Origin: Amaranthus tricolor
Lineage: Eukaryota > Streptophyta > Magnoliopsida > Caryophyllales > Amaranthaceae
Direction: 5' to 3'
NCBI RefSeq assembly: GCF_026212465.1
Contig: NC_080048.1
Coordinates: 34,062,422-34,126,421, forward strand
DNA: 64,000 nt
Every line of letters begins with the position of its first letter. The stretch's first letter is position 1. The notes beneath the pieces were generated by a model. It was given only the letters and a program-made list of their open reading frames with translations, was not told the DNA's origin and made no database searches. Made by a program: the position numbers and the translations under genes. This document shows, piece by piece, positions 36,901 through 47,441 of the stretch.

Positions 36901-37935
36901 TATTTTGAAAACCTTTACGATGCAGCCGATGCGATGCGACGTGGCTTTGTTTTTATACTATGGTCCTACTCTAATCATTCTTTTTTTCACATAATTCATT
37001 CACATCTATTATCACTATGAAAGGTGAAAGGTGGTATTATGTTGTAATAGAAATTTATAAATGTGAGAGCTCCACATAACACATTTTATGAAAACTAAAA
37101 CTAAAACTCAAACTTATTCACATATCCACCATTTACTAATTACTACCAATAACCAAATGACTCGCAATAGTTTATGAGAGCTTGCCAAGGAACTCCCCGA
37201 ATCCCGATTTAAAAAAGACAAATCAGAAATTTGATTTCGCTACCTACATTTAACAGTAGCAAGTCTACTGAGGTATAAATTTGGAAAACCAAATATCTCC
37301 CACATTCTCCTCTACTCCATAACCATTAATAACCTAATTTTCCTACCAAAATTTACCACCAACTTTTAAGTGAAATTCTAAAACTAGTAAAGGATTCATC
37401 TTTAAGAATCAATCCAAAATAACCTCAATACCATCACTAGTAAGCAAATTTTGTTCAGTTGGGAGTCATTTAATGGCATTAGGGTAATAGATTTACTCAC
37501 AAATCACCACACAGAATCTAAAAACGCCAAACAATTAGTTTGACGAGAAAAAAAGGTTCAAAACATTTAAACATCATAATTAAAAGATTATATGAAACCC
37601 ACCAATAATTGAAACAAGAAACAAATAAAATGACCAAGATAAAGATCTGAGATTTCCTGCTATGCATGGATATGGAACTGAAGATAAAGTCTAAACAAGC
37701 AAACAACCTATTAATTTTTCCTTTTTGTCCAATGCATGATCCATAAATTAAGATAAATAAATGAGGATGTAATTAAAGCCAAGATTCAGCAATCAATGGA
37801 GCATATCATCAGAAAATTGGAAAGGGTATATACTAGAAAAAAACATTAATAAATTCAAATGTTAATTAAGAAAACTAATAATAAATGAAGTAATAAATCG
37901 AAAACCTTGAAAGAGGAAAGCGAATCGTCAGACAT
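30910..37935 (-). CDS. Membrane-anchored sulfotransferase-like protein, 345 aa, six exons
   Basis: Exons on the minus strand, read from splice sites: 37935-37906, 35540-35302, 35208-34950, 31872-31693, 31599-31444, 31083-30910. All introns are GT-AG, and the 1038 nt join without a frame break. The protein belongs to the plant P-loop sulfotransferase group often labelled nodulation-protein-H-like. Residues 24-44 form one hydrophobic segment after a short tail, so a type II (probably Golgi) membrane protein is inferred. STQRSGSGWFETLL at 105-118 is the 5'-phosphosulfate-binding loop that holds the donor PAPS. FLFRRNLLRRMVS at 198-210 fits the 3'-phosphate-binding segment. EDVVNN at 281-286 and KIHKGPLSQ near the C-terminus are further conserved stretches. 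The acceptor substrate is unknown. The start is supported by the tiny first exon (10 codons) with a clean donor. Introns 1 and 3 are long and hold transposon debris. Confidence 0.85.
31167..31425. mobile_element. Tourist-like MITE inside sulfotransferase intron 5
   Basis: CTGCTCGTTTGGTTGTTGGTATC at the left and, on the minus strand, CCCCCTGTTTGGTTGATGGTATT at the right form a TIR related to 10541-10856. It fills 259 of the 360 bases of the intron between exons 5 and 6. Its right edge is 18 bases from the splice donor. The flanks read TTA and TAA, so the target duplication is imperfect. Confidence 0.65.
31873..34949 (-). other. Sulfotransferase intron 3 (3.1 kb)
   Basis: This long intron has no supported gene. 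GC-richer patches at 32365-32500, 33420-33530 and 33850-33930 share words such as CGCGTTAC/CGTTACG and GTAACCGT-like text, and look like pieces of one transposon family. The open frames here (up to 69 codons) show no domain. Part of a 138-codon frame at 34830-35246 is exon 3 plus read-through intron. Confidence 0.5.
35541..37905 (-). other. Sulfotransferase intron 1 (2.4 kb) with nested transposon pieces
   Basis: At 35852-35914 the words GGGCCGTTTTGTTATATGTATCAAATGGTGG match the left end of the Tourist-like MITE family. At 36955-37165 CATAATTCATTCACATCTATTA ... ACCAATAACCAAATGACTCG match its right half. Between them lies 36020-36740, which reads like a copia LTR or leader in minus orientation, with CTCGAACGAGC words. 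I infer a retroelement fragment inserted in, or next to, a MITE. Confidence 0.4.
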
Positions 37936-40199
37936 TGTTGATGATGATGAATCAAAATCAGCGATAAAAAACCACTGCGCATCTCAAATTATAAGTTTTG
38001 CTCTCAATTTTTCTGGGATTTTATGTGTTGGGTTTTAATGAATCATTTTGTTTTAGATGGAAAAAGTACCGTCGTTTCGAATCTCACTCTCTTAAGTCCA
38101 ACTATGATCCAAAACAAAAAAATATACTCACTTAAGTATATAATTGGCAAGGAAAGCTAAGAAAGAATAGGGCTAGTAAAAGCTCATAAAATAAGAGAGA
38201 TTTAAAAAGATATTACTTCCGCACTTGATAAGAGAAGTTTTTATTTGTTATTTTAAGAGGTTTTATTTGTTGTTCACATAAAAAATCGTTCTAATTATAT
38301 TATAAATTTTAGAAAAAAATAATTTTATTCATTCTCATTTTAATTTTGTAATAATGTTTATGGTCGTCACATATATTCGTTTCTCACATGTTTTTCACTA
38401 ATTTTATATATAAAAGATTTTCTTATTAGTTGCAATTCTCATATTATCTCTAATAACTTTTTTTATAATATTTTTTTAATGTTTATGGTCTCCACTTTTC
38501 ATCTACCAAATTTATTATTCAATAAAATAATATATTTACTATTTAAAAAAATTCTATTTTTCTTAATTCCTATAAATATTTCTTGTGAGAACTTCATTAA
38601 AAAATAAAGGATGTATATAGCTAAAAAAGTTCTCATATATATATTTAACGAGTATTACTATTTGCATTTCTCTTTTATGACAAGTATTTGCTAATGCCCG
38701 TTATGATGGGCATATTCCGCGTGCCACATAGCCGTTATGGTTTGGTTTTATATTTTTTAGAAAATAATTTGCAAATTATAGTTTTAAAGTTTAAGTATAA
38801 AGTACAGTTTTAATTTTTTTATTGTGAATTGCAATCACAAAAGTATCAATATATGTCAACAATTTAAATTATATAATTTCGATACTTAACCTAAAGTTCT
38901 AACCATTAAAATGGTTGGGAAACTTGAAATCATGTGATTTGGCCTGACATTATAGATAATAATACTTTGGTGACTGTAATTCGAAAAAAAACATTAACAT
39001 TGTAATTCGCAAATAGTCTGAATTTCAAACCACAACTAATTTTCAATATCGACAACAAAAGAGATAAAATTTTCAATATGGACACCAAAGAGATAAAATT
39101 TATCACATTTGTCTCGATCAAAGCAAAAATAGTTACTATTTGGTGGGTAGTTGATAAATGTGGGTATGAATATGATCGTATGAATAATTCTTACCTATTA
39201 TCAAGATCATATTTGTGGCAAAACTATGAAACCTTTTCGAGAGAATTAATTTTAATAAATACATATATACAATCTGGTGATGGATTTTGCATTTAGATTT
39301 GCTAATTAAAATTACATTGGTTGAAGATTAAGACATTTAATATCATTTATAGTACTAATTAATGAAATTCTATATAAAATTAAACTTCATGATTAAAATT
39401 TGTATGCCCTAAAACTTCTAATATTACAATTAAATTTTATTTATTATCAAGGCCCTATATAGGGAAATATGAAACTTTTAAATAAATAAGTTTATGAAAA
39501 TTAAAAATTAAAAATTAAAGAATTAAGGTTTGAAAAAAAGTATTTTCCAAACTTATGTCAAGCCAAAATCGTTGTTAAGGATAATGATTTTGAATCCTAA
39601 TGGGCTAAAGGCTGGATTTCAAATGAAGAAATTGATACCAAGGACAACAATTTTAATTGCCCTAAAAATCTAGTCTTGCCTTAACCTTGCCTTGACCACA
39701 AAAGTCGCTATCTTTGGCAGCGACTTGAATTTTTCTCCTTAATCTTAACCTTGCCTAAGCCTTGACCAATAAATCCCTATATTAAAATCAAACATATATA
39801 GCAACTATTAGATCTTTTCTCATTCAATTTATTCAAGCACTCAACACACTTAATATATAATAATGTAAATAACTTATATATACATATATATACAATTGTC
39901 CATCAACTACTAAGCCATATATATAGTCAATTATATAGTACAAGTTATAATCTAAGAATCAGTAGTGGGACTATCACCCTCATAAAATGGTATATAGACT
40001 TGAATACACTATAAGGGTATACTCATTTTATGATTGATCCTGAAGTCTAAAGTTGTAAGGATGAATAGGGGATACATATTGTTATCTGCATTTTATTCAT
40101 ATTTTATCCCATTTATTGGGCTTTATAGTATTGGGATTTTGTATAACTATATTTGCTTCATTTGGGATTTTACGCTTGGATGGGTATTTAGGTGTTTTT
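37936..40199. other. Intergenic upstream of the sulfotransferase gene
   Basis: No supported gene. No convincing TATA box was found just upstream of 37935. At 38215-38640 TTATTACTTCCGCACTTGATAAG ... AATAAAGGATGTATATAGC may be a diverged Stowaway. At 39702-39725 AAGTCGCT and AGCGACTT form a short hairpin. The rest is AT-rich. Confidence 0.4.
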
Positions 40200-42050
40200 G
40201 TGAATTTTAGGTAATATTCAACAAAACCGATTACAAACCAAGTACATTTGGCACATACAATACTCACTTAACTCCAAAAGCTCAAGTAATCAAAGCTTTG
40301 ATAACCCAAGTCAAGGAAACAAGGCCAAAAGGAGCTAAAGTAGACCTTTCTAAGCCCACTCGGCCAAAACTGGGTCGAGCCAAGCCTGCTCGAACATAAA
40401 AAAGACTTTTATTAGAGATCGAAGCTGAACAGGACCATCCTGAAGGCCGCTCGACCCGATCGAGCGATGTTGGCTCGGGTCGAGCGAAAGTACTATTCAC
40501 TTCCAGTAGCTTTAGAATGCGACAAAAGCAATTTCAATGGGTCGAGCGGACAGGTCAAGCAGAGTTTTTTGGGTGACTGCTCTATTTTTTAAGATTTTGA
40601 CCTATGTACCTGAAGCTCGCTCGACAAGTCAAGCAATTTGGGCGGTAGAAATAATTGCCTCTCATACTCTACTGCTCCACCGCCCCTATTTTCCACCCAT
40701 CTATAGCCTACCTATCTCATACATTGGGTGGTGGAGAAATCATGAAGCCACCACCCACCACTTATCCTCCCTCCTATAAATAGAGAAAAAGAAGGCTCAA
40801 GCAAATGATCCATTTTCTTGTACAACTCATGTTCTGAATTTTAAGCTTTCATTAGTTAGTTTTAATCTTCCTTTATGTATTTTCCTTGATTCATTCTTGT
40901 ACTCTTAGTTGCAATTTCTATTCAAACACTTATTAGAAGGTTCATGCTTTTGATTAGTTCATTATTGAAGATCATTTGATATATTCATGTAATTGAGATT
41001 AAGTCAATTTATTGAAGCATTTCATTAAACATTTGGATTGCAATTGGTGCTTATGGAGTTTATTATTGGCATTCTTTAGTTCCTCAATTCATTATCTTCT
41101 TTGGATTGAATTCCAAGTTAGTAATTTCTATTCTCAATATTTAACTGCTTTTGATTTTTATTATTAGTGCTTATCATGAATTCAATGTCTTTAGTTATGT
41201 TTAACTTCAATATGAGTGAGTAGTTTATTTTGGCTTAGGCTAGGTATTATCACATGTATATGTAGTCTAAATTGCTTTCTTTACCTTTGGCTTGGTTGTG
41301 TTGTTTATGGTTTGAGATGAATTTTTCTATTATCGTAGTGTCATTGGATTGAGGGCGAGAGTCGATTTCTAATGATAATCCATGCTTAAAAATCGAATCA
41401 TCTCCATGAGAATAGGTAGATGTTTTGATTGGAAATGTTGAATGTGTGCTCCATGTCTTAAAATGTGCTTAGCTCCATGAGAATAGGTAGTTGAGTATGT
41501 TTTAGGAAGCTTTTGTTGCTTGAGAGAGAACATTAGTATCCAAGATACATTCTTCCCCATAACCCATATCCATGACCTTAGGTTGAAGATTAGTAAACAC
41601 TATTTTAGTGAGAAATTCTAGCCTTTGCCTCTTCATCATCATATTATCTTTTCATGTGTTTTTATTGCCTTTAATCTTATGTTCTTGGTTAATTAGCATC
41701 TTTACTTGTTTTATGCTTTGTTTTAGCTTTAGTCTTTATTTTCTTATTTTAGTTAATTACACCAACAAACATCTATATATGTTGTTGAACCAACTAATCG
41801 ATTGAGAATCCCTTGATATACACCCCCTCCCTGTGGATTCGACTTGTACTTGCTAAGCGTACTACACTGCGTTGTGCACTTGCGGTATTACTATTGAAGG
41901 ACGTAAAGTCTCGATCACATATGATGCCTCACATTGAGTAGGTCTAGGAGCCGTCAGATTTAGACTCAGTAAGGCTAGCAATTGGTGCTAGAAAAGTCCC
42001 CGAAGTATCTACTTGTGTGGAGGAATTTAAAAAATCATCTTGTGGTAATG
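40200..42050 (+). repeat. Ty3/gypsy-like LTR and leader, no coding region
   Basis: The stretch has a GC-rich block with repeated GGTCGAGC/GCTCGACC words (40360-40640), then CTCCTATAAATAGAG at about 40771 (TATA box), a long T-rich leader, and CCCTGTGGATTCGACTTGTAC near 41829. The last phrase is typical of the leader of plant Athila/Tat-type gypsy elements just before the primer site. No gag or pol follows, so it is a truncated relic. Confidence 0.5.
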
Positions 42051-42204
42051 GTCAAAACATATGCTCAAAATCGAGATTGATTGATCATCACACTGTCGCA
42101 CATTCTGAGCATTTTATTCGACTATTTAGGACATACATGACATTGTTTCTACAAAACGAAATTTTAAGTACCAATTTGGTTAACATTAAATATTAAGTAT
42201 ATAA

Positions 42205-42745
42205 AAATCAATAAATTGGATTCTTAGCGTAACATGTAAGATACACCAAACGAAGGGTAGAGAAAAGCAAGTATGGCACTAGCCCAACTATATGATGTTA
42301 TATCACACCATTCTAGGTCAAGGAGCTCCAAAAATATCCTTTACATCTCGTATTCAGACTTGTTGCAAACAAGTAGCTTGATATAACCCAACAATTCATG
42401 TGAACATATATCAATGTACATCTACATTGGGCCCTAATAAATGACCGAACGTGTAAAATAACTAGGTGTGCTTCACCGAATACCCAGCCATTGCTTTATT
42501 TGGTCGTAGTACCCTAAACATCCTAGATTTGTTCGCTTTATTGTGACTCGAACTAAGAGCGGTGATTGCGCTCCCACTAGTAAGTTTGTAATCATAGCAA
42601 CATCACGCAATGTAATGGTTGCCTCACCCACTGATAGATGAAATGTGTGCACATCATCTCTAGTCTCCATTGCTCAACTAGGGCGGTAATCATACCTCGA
42701 TCGAATAGCATTTGACCCACTCGATTAGTACCATAAATACTTTCT
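42205..42745 (-). pseudogene. Broken plant-mobile-domain (MAIN-like) gene fragment
   Basis: On the minus strand the reading ALVEQWR, then HTFHLSVGEATITLRDVAM, then after a stop DITSYSWASAILAFLYPSFGV matches the layout of the plant mobile domain (aminotransferase-like PMD) of MAIN/MAIN-like proteins, which begins W-R-P-E-T-H-T-F-H-L in intact members. The frame shifts between QWR and HTFHL, and again after QWLGIR there is a stop. Intact MAIN-like proteins act in genome stability and silencing, and PMD domains are also carried by transposons. This copy is not functional. It sits between two gypsy fragments, so it may have arrived with one. Confidence 0.6.
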
Positions 42746-42779
42746 TCTCGCATAGGCAAGCTGAGAAGCTAACATAAAA

Positions 42780-43200
42780 GGGTTTATAGGACCAGGATTC
42801 TCTATCCAATTTGTTTAATATGTTTAATTTGGAGTGTTTGTGAATAAATATAAGCCCACTTTTATTATGGGCAAAAGTCCACATATTAAATAAGCCCACT
42901 AAGAGCCTCTATATATATACCTCTTAGGAGGTAAGTTAAGTAAGGGAGATATTTTCATTAAGCAAAACTAAACATTATCTCTCTAAAAATACTACTCTAC
43001 ATCATATAGCTTATACGTGGGTACTAACTTGGGCGTCGGAGGCATCGCCCCGGGGTTGTTGGTGTTTATTTTCAGGTATTCAACAGTTTTCCGATCAACC
43101 ACCGTTTTACCACCACATCGACCCGAAGGTACCCATTTATTTGATTGTTTTCTATTTTTAACAGGAACAATTTGGTGCGTCAGGTAGGGATATGGTGTTT
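42780..43200 (+). repeat. 3' part of a Ty3/gypsy (Tat-type) LTR with primer region
   Basis: A TATATATA block at 42910-42919 is followed by ACTTGGGCGTCGGAGG at 43027-43042, a phrase typical of Tat/Retand-type LTR ends. AGGAACAATTTGGTGCGTC near 43163 corresponds to the leader phrase AACAATTTGGCGCC... of intact elements. The coding region is missing, as the next kilobase is a minisatellite. Confidence 0.5.
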
Positions 43201-44341
43201 ATAATGAGTTTCCTATGGCTCCATGACCCACAAAACCATACTATGAAAATTCTATAAAAAATTTTAAATCAACCTTATCTTTACCATTTTTCATGGTGAT
43301 TCAAACAAATTTAACCATTTTTCTCTTTTTTCTTGAGAAAAAATTTACCCGAAATTACCCACAAAAATTGAAGTGTACATGAAAAAATTCACAAGAATAC
43401 TTGGATTGAAGGAAGAAGACAACAAGGAGCAAATGACACGTAAGGGTTAAGGAATTAAAAGAGAAATGTAAGACATTTGGGAGTTAAAAGGAATTAAGAA
43501 AGAGAAAAATAAAGTGGGCAGGACCCACATATTTGGGGAAGTAAGAAATTGCTTCCAGAAATACCAAATTTGCTGCCAGAAGAAATTACTCTCAAAAATT
43601 GCTCCCAGAAATTGAAATGACTAGTAGAAATTTTTTCATCTAAATTTTTTCTTTCCCAAAAATTTTTTGTCCCAAATTTCTCTTTAACCAGAAATCTTCG
43701 ATCTCAGATTTCCTTTTTACCCAGAAATCTTTGTTTTCAGATTGTATGGTTCCAGATTTTCTTTTTACCTAGAAATTTTGTTGCTCCCAGATTGTATGAT
43801 GCCAGATTTTTTCTTGATCCCAGAAAGTTTTCGTCCCAGAAAAGTTTTCATCCCAGAAATTTTCCCTCCCAGAAAATTTATCATCTCAGAAATTTTCCCT
43901 CCCAGAAAACTTATCTCCCCAGAAATTTTCCTTCCCAGATTACCCATAAATTTTGGGGTCCCTGAAATTTTTTGTTTCCAGTTTTTTTGGGTATTTGAAA
44001 TTTTTAGTCCCTGAATTTTTTGTGGTCCTTATAATTGATGACCTTGATTTTGTTTTTGAGAAAGGAAGAGTTGAAGTAGGTATTAATTTCAACTCGTCTA
44101 GAAAAAGTTGTGTTTAATGAGGTAATACAGGGCTTCATTTGGCAAGATCAATTTTTAACCCATACAGCTTCAACCAAAAACAGTTATATCCAAGATATTG
44201 GTTTCCCAGAGCTAGGAAAAATGGTTATAGGTCTCAACCGATCTAGGTCAAATGATTCAGGGTCACAAGCTTTTGGATTAGGTTCATTCAGGACCAAATT
44301 TACCTGGATCAATATGATCCATGCCTTTTAATTCTTCATAC
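43201..44341 (+). repeat. Minisatellite rich in CCCAGAAATTTTC
   Basis: From about 43545 to 44010 a unit of roughly 24-30 bp, CCCAGAAATTTTC(C/A)TC..., recurs more than ten times with drift, best ordered at 43820-43940. One plus-strand frame reads it as repeated PEIFPPRKF, but it has no outside support as a protein. Flanks (43201-43540 and 44011-44341) show nothing else recognisable. Confidence 0.7.
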
Positions 44342-44447
44342 TGTAGGAAAGTGTTGTAATTAGGGAAGCAAATTATTCTATAGCTGATTATGTCAATATT
44401 TTGTAATTATTTTATTGCCTTATTTACTTGATGCTCATGTATATAAA

Positions 44448-45936
44448 TGTTGGACCTCTTGAGTTTTGAGGATGACTACACTTTATTTAAACAAATATGT
44501 TTTTAGAGATTGTCTGCAGGTCGATATCCGGTCGTGATTATGATCGTTGATAGTACCTATGGCTTGGTTCATGGAAATGTACGTGTCAAAAGGATCCAAG
44601 GGATGTTAGAAGAGTATATCGCTTGGGATGTAAAATGGAGACAGGAGGTCTACTGTTCCCAAGTTGGATGTTCTAGCAAAATTAGAATTCAGAGACAGCG
44701 CAATGTTCCTAAACTGAAGTCAGCCTACGTTAACTGAAAATTCTGATTACTATTTAATTATTGTTTTTAGTTGATGTATTAAATAAAGTTAATTTGTTGC
44801 AATTATAATTTACTAAATTTAATTGGCAAAATGTTTTCCAAAATGATTTTTCGTATTTACTTAGCATTATTTTAGGATCTATATTTAGTAAATATTGGAT
44901 TTGCTAAATATAGGAACAGCTGCTTTTGAAAAAGTCTTAGTTATTATTATTATTTTAGAACCGGTCTTAATATTGGAAAATAGGTTATCGTTCCTATAAT
45001 TAGTTAGCAAGTAACCATCCCTATTTTTAGAAAGCCTAACTGTTTCTATAATTAGCATAAAGTTCCAGCAGTTATTACTGGAACAGGAACTGCTGTTGAA
45101 GAAGCTGCTGCTTAAGGGAACAGAACCTATTATTAGTAAATGGGAACAGCGGTTATTGTTGTTATAACCGTGTACTTGATTTGTGTACTTGATTTAATCA
45201 AGTCTTGTGGAAATAACCGTCTATTAGTTTAATCCACATTATTCCCATGATCATTTTGATAAGGAATAACGGATTGGATTATTCCATTTTCTTAGAGATT
45301 TTATTTTTTATAAATAACAAGTGAATTCGGCTGTTCCTAATCATCTAACATATGAACTTTGTTATTTTCATGCGATTATTATTTTTGGAAATATACAAGA
45401 AATATTTTGTTTTGAAAATTGCCAATTAATTCATAATATTTTCTTGAGCAACTTATTGATTTTATTTTTAGAGAATTTTTATCCTTTTTGTGAGGGTTTT
45501 TGAGAGTACTTGTAATTAGACTCGGGTGAGTCTAAGGGGGAATTTGATAGCTTTGAGTGAAGCTAGTGTGGAGTTTAGCTTTTGGTGAAGCTAAGTTTGT
45601 TGCTTTGAGTAAAGCAATTTGAGAGAGAAGAGTTGGCCTAGTTGATTCGCTTCGAGTGAAGTAAGGTGTTTATTGTAATTGTAACTAATTGCCTTAAACA
45701 TAGTGGAGTATTTAGAAATCCCGAGGGGTAGTGGTTTTTCCTTCTGTTTAGGCCCAGAAGATTTCCACGTAAAATCATTTGTCTCTTTTATTATTTTGCT
45801 CTAAGTTTAGGCTTTATTTATTTTACTCAATTCCGCAAAAACAGGGCAAAAACGCTTAAACTAGTAACAACAACAATTCACCCCCCCCCCCCCCCCCCCC
45901 CTCTTGTTGCTGTTCCCGTTCCTAATTGAGTCTACA
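44448..45936 (+). mobile_element. Probable solo LTR (1.49 kb) inserted in the 5' LTR
   Basis: The insert starts TGTTGG and ends TCTACA (TG...CA). It is flanked by ATAAA (44443-44447) and GTAAA (45937-45941), a 5-bp duplication with one change; the undisturbed 3' LTR has this site once. It contains TATAAATA at 45309-45316 and a TTTCCACGTAAAATC plus CAATTCACCCC ending typical of long copia (SIRE/Maximus-like) LTRs. It holds no retroelement coding domain. Frames of 60-75 codons inside are chance. Confidence 0.6.
45881..45901 (+). repeat. Run of 21 C
   Basis: Twenty-one consecutive C residues near the 3' end of the solo LTR. Related plant LTRs carry a shorter C run (about 7-9) at this place, so expansion or a sequencing length error is possible. 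Confidence 0.8.
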
Positions 45937-46038
45937 GTAAATTAGGGCTATATCATTTTAATTTATCAATACAAATTAGTATTCCTTAACCCAAAACCCT
46001 AATCTTTAAGTTTTATTGCCGCATTTTATTTATTTTCA

Positions 46039-46052
46039 TGGTATCAGAGCCA
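46039..46052 (+). promoter_or_regulatory. Primer binding site, initiator tRNA-Met
   Basis: TGGTATCAGAGCC directly follows the 5' LTR end CA and is complementary to the 3' end of plant initiator tRNA-Met, the usual copia primer. Confidence 0.9.
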
Positions 46053-46120
46053 TAAGGGTCAGATCTGGGATCCGGCCATTTTTCTAGTTCTCACCATTTA
46101 CCCTAAAAAACTTACCTTCA

Positions 46121-47000
46121 ATGGCCGATTCATCTGAAAATTCAAACCAAACCCAACTGATGTCAATTGAACAAATAGAACAGATGTTCAATATGTTTCA
46201 AAAATTACACAAACAACCAACCAATACCAGCAGTACATCACAGACGGTAAAAATAGCTGAAAAACTTCATTACCATAACTACACCAAATGGTGTAAACTC
46301 ATGCAAATTTCCATTGGTGGTCGAGGAAGGCTCAGTCACATCACAGCCAACTCTCCACCCACCATAGATCCAGAATATGCACAGTGGTCCCAAAAAGATT
46401 CCATGGTAATTCCGTGGATTATTGAAAACATAGACATAGATCTCGCTAATCAATTTTTAGAATACACAACTAGTAGGGATTTATGGAGGGGAATTGAAAC
46501 TCTCTTATGCAGTGGACGAGATGAGCTTCAAATCTTCTATTTAAGCTTAAAGGCATCGACTCTCACACAAGGAAAAATTACCATTGAACATTTTTACGGT
46601 CAATTGAATACCCTATGTAAAGAAATAGATCGCGGCATACCGAATCCTATGAAATGTTCGGAGGATATCACAATGTTCAACACATATATTTAGAGACAAA
46701 GGTTGTACCAATTTCTTGCCGGAGTCGATGACTCATTAGACGAAGAAAGGCGAGATCTCTTAAATCAAGACCCTCTTCCCACAGTAGATGTCGCATATGC
46801 AACCATGAGACGAGAAATTTCTCGTCGGGGAATTATGGTTGGCGCACCATCATTGGGAAAATATACCTCAGAGATCGGTTGTGGTCTCGCCGCGAAGCAC
46901 CGATTAGACTTTGCTTCATCCCGGTGAGAGGACCGAAAAAATTTGAAATATAGCCACTGTGGTGGTTCAAGACACACCAAAGAGGGTTGTTTCAACTCAT
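46121..47000 (+). pseudogene. copia gag, broken
   Basis: The frame opens at 46121 with an ordinary gag N-terminus (MADSSENSNQTQLMS) and the copia-type LHYHNYTKWCKLMQ block, and runs to a stop after residue 190. The frame continues past it (QFLAGVDDSLDEERRDLL) to about 46927, where CGG is followed by TGA. The zinc knuckle comes next as YSHCGGSRHTKEGC; its first cysteine has become tyrosine, so the CCHC is incomplete. Gag would coat the element RNA. The stops and the lost ligand show it is inactive. Confidence 0.8.
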
Positions 47001-47440
47001 TGGGTATCATGATTGATGGGAAGATCTACAAGGGAAAAAGACTGTCACCAAGGCATCGACAACTCGGGCTAGCGGCAAAGCCTTCATCACCGTAGTAGAT
47101 CATACCGGCAGCGACAACACAAGTGGTGGTGAGACAGAAATGATGAATGATGAAGAAATGGGTATGAACACAGTATCATCAAGAGGAGAGAGAAACACAA
47201 CACAAACACTAACGTAGGAAAGAAAGGCACCAAGCAAGGGGGAAGAAAGAGAGCAAGTAAAAGACTTGCCTAATGTAGGTATTTATAGGGGAGGAGGGAC
47301 ACTTCAACTAATATTACCCTAACCTTAGCCCAAAAATTAAATGACCCTTTTCCTTTAACAAACACACGGCCCATTTCCTCCAACCCAATAAAAAATATTA
47401 ACCTGTCTCATTTTTGTTGTGGGTCCAAAGCGTTTAGTCT
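47001..47440. other. Segment without gag-pol similarity
   Basis: Between the zinc knuckle and the protease lies about 430 bp that reads unlike copia coding sequence: A/G-rich text, AGGTATTTATAGGGGAGGAGGG at 47275-47296 (TATA-like) and many stops. It may be a small inserted element or a fragment of another LTR. I could not find edges or a target duplication. Confidence 0.4.
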
Positions 47441-47441
47441 T

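Larger units (their letters stand above)
44342..46038 (+). repeat. 5' LTR of the copia element, split
   Basis: 44342-44447 and 45942-46038 together match the 3' LTR at 50542-50744. The break falls in GTATATAAATTAGGG, at the TATA region of the LTR. Confidence 0.85.

Noticed and set aside
43742..44014. A 90-codon frame PEIFPPRKF..., proposed as a repeat protein
   Set aside because: The frame is the minisatellite itself, with no start context, promoter or unique flanking coding sequence.
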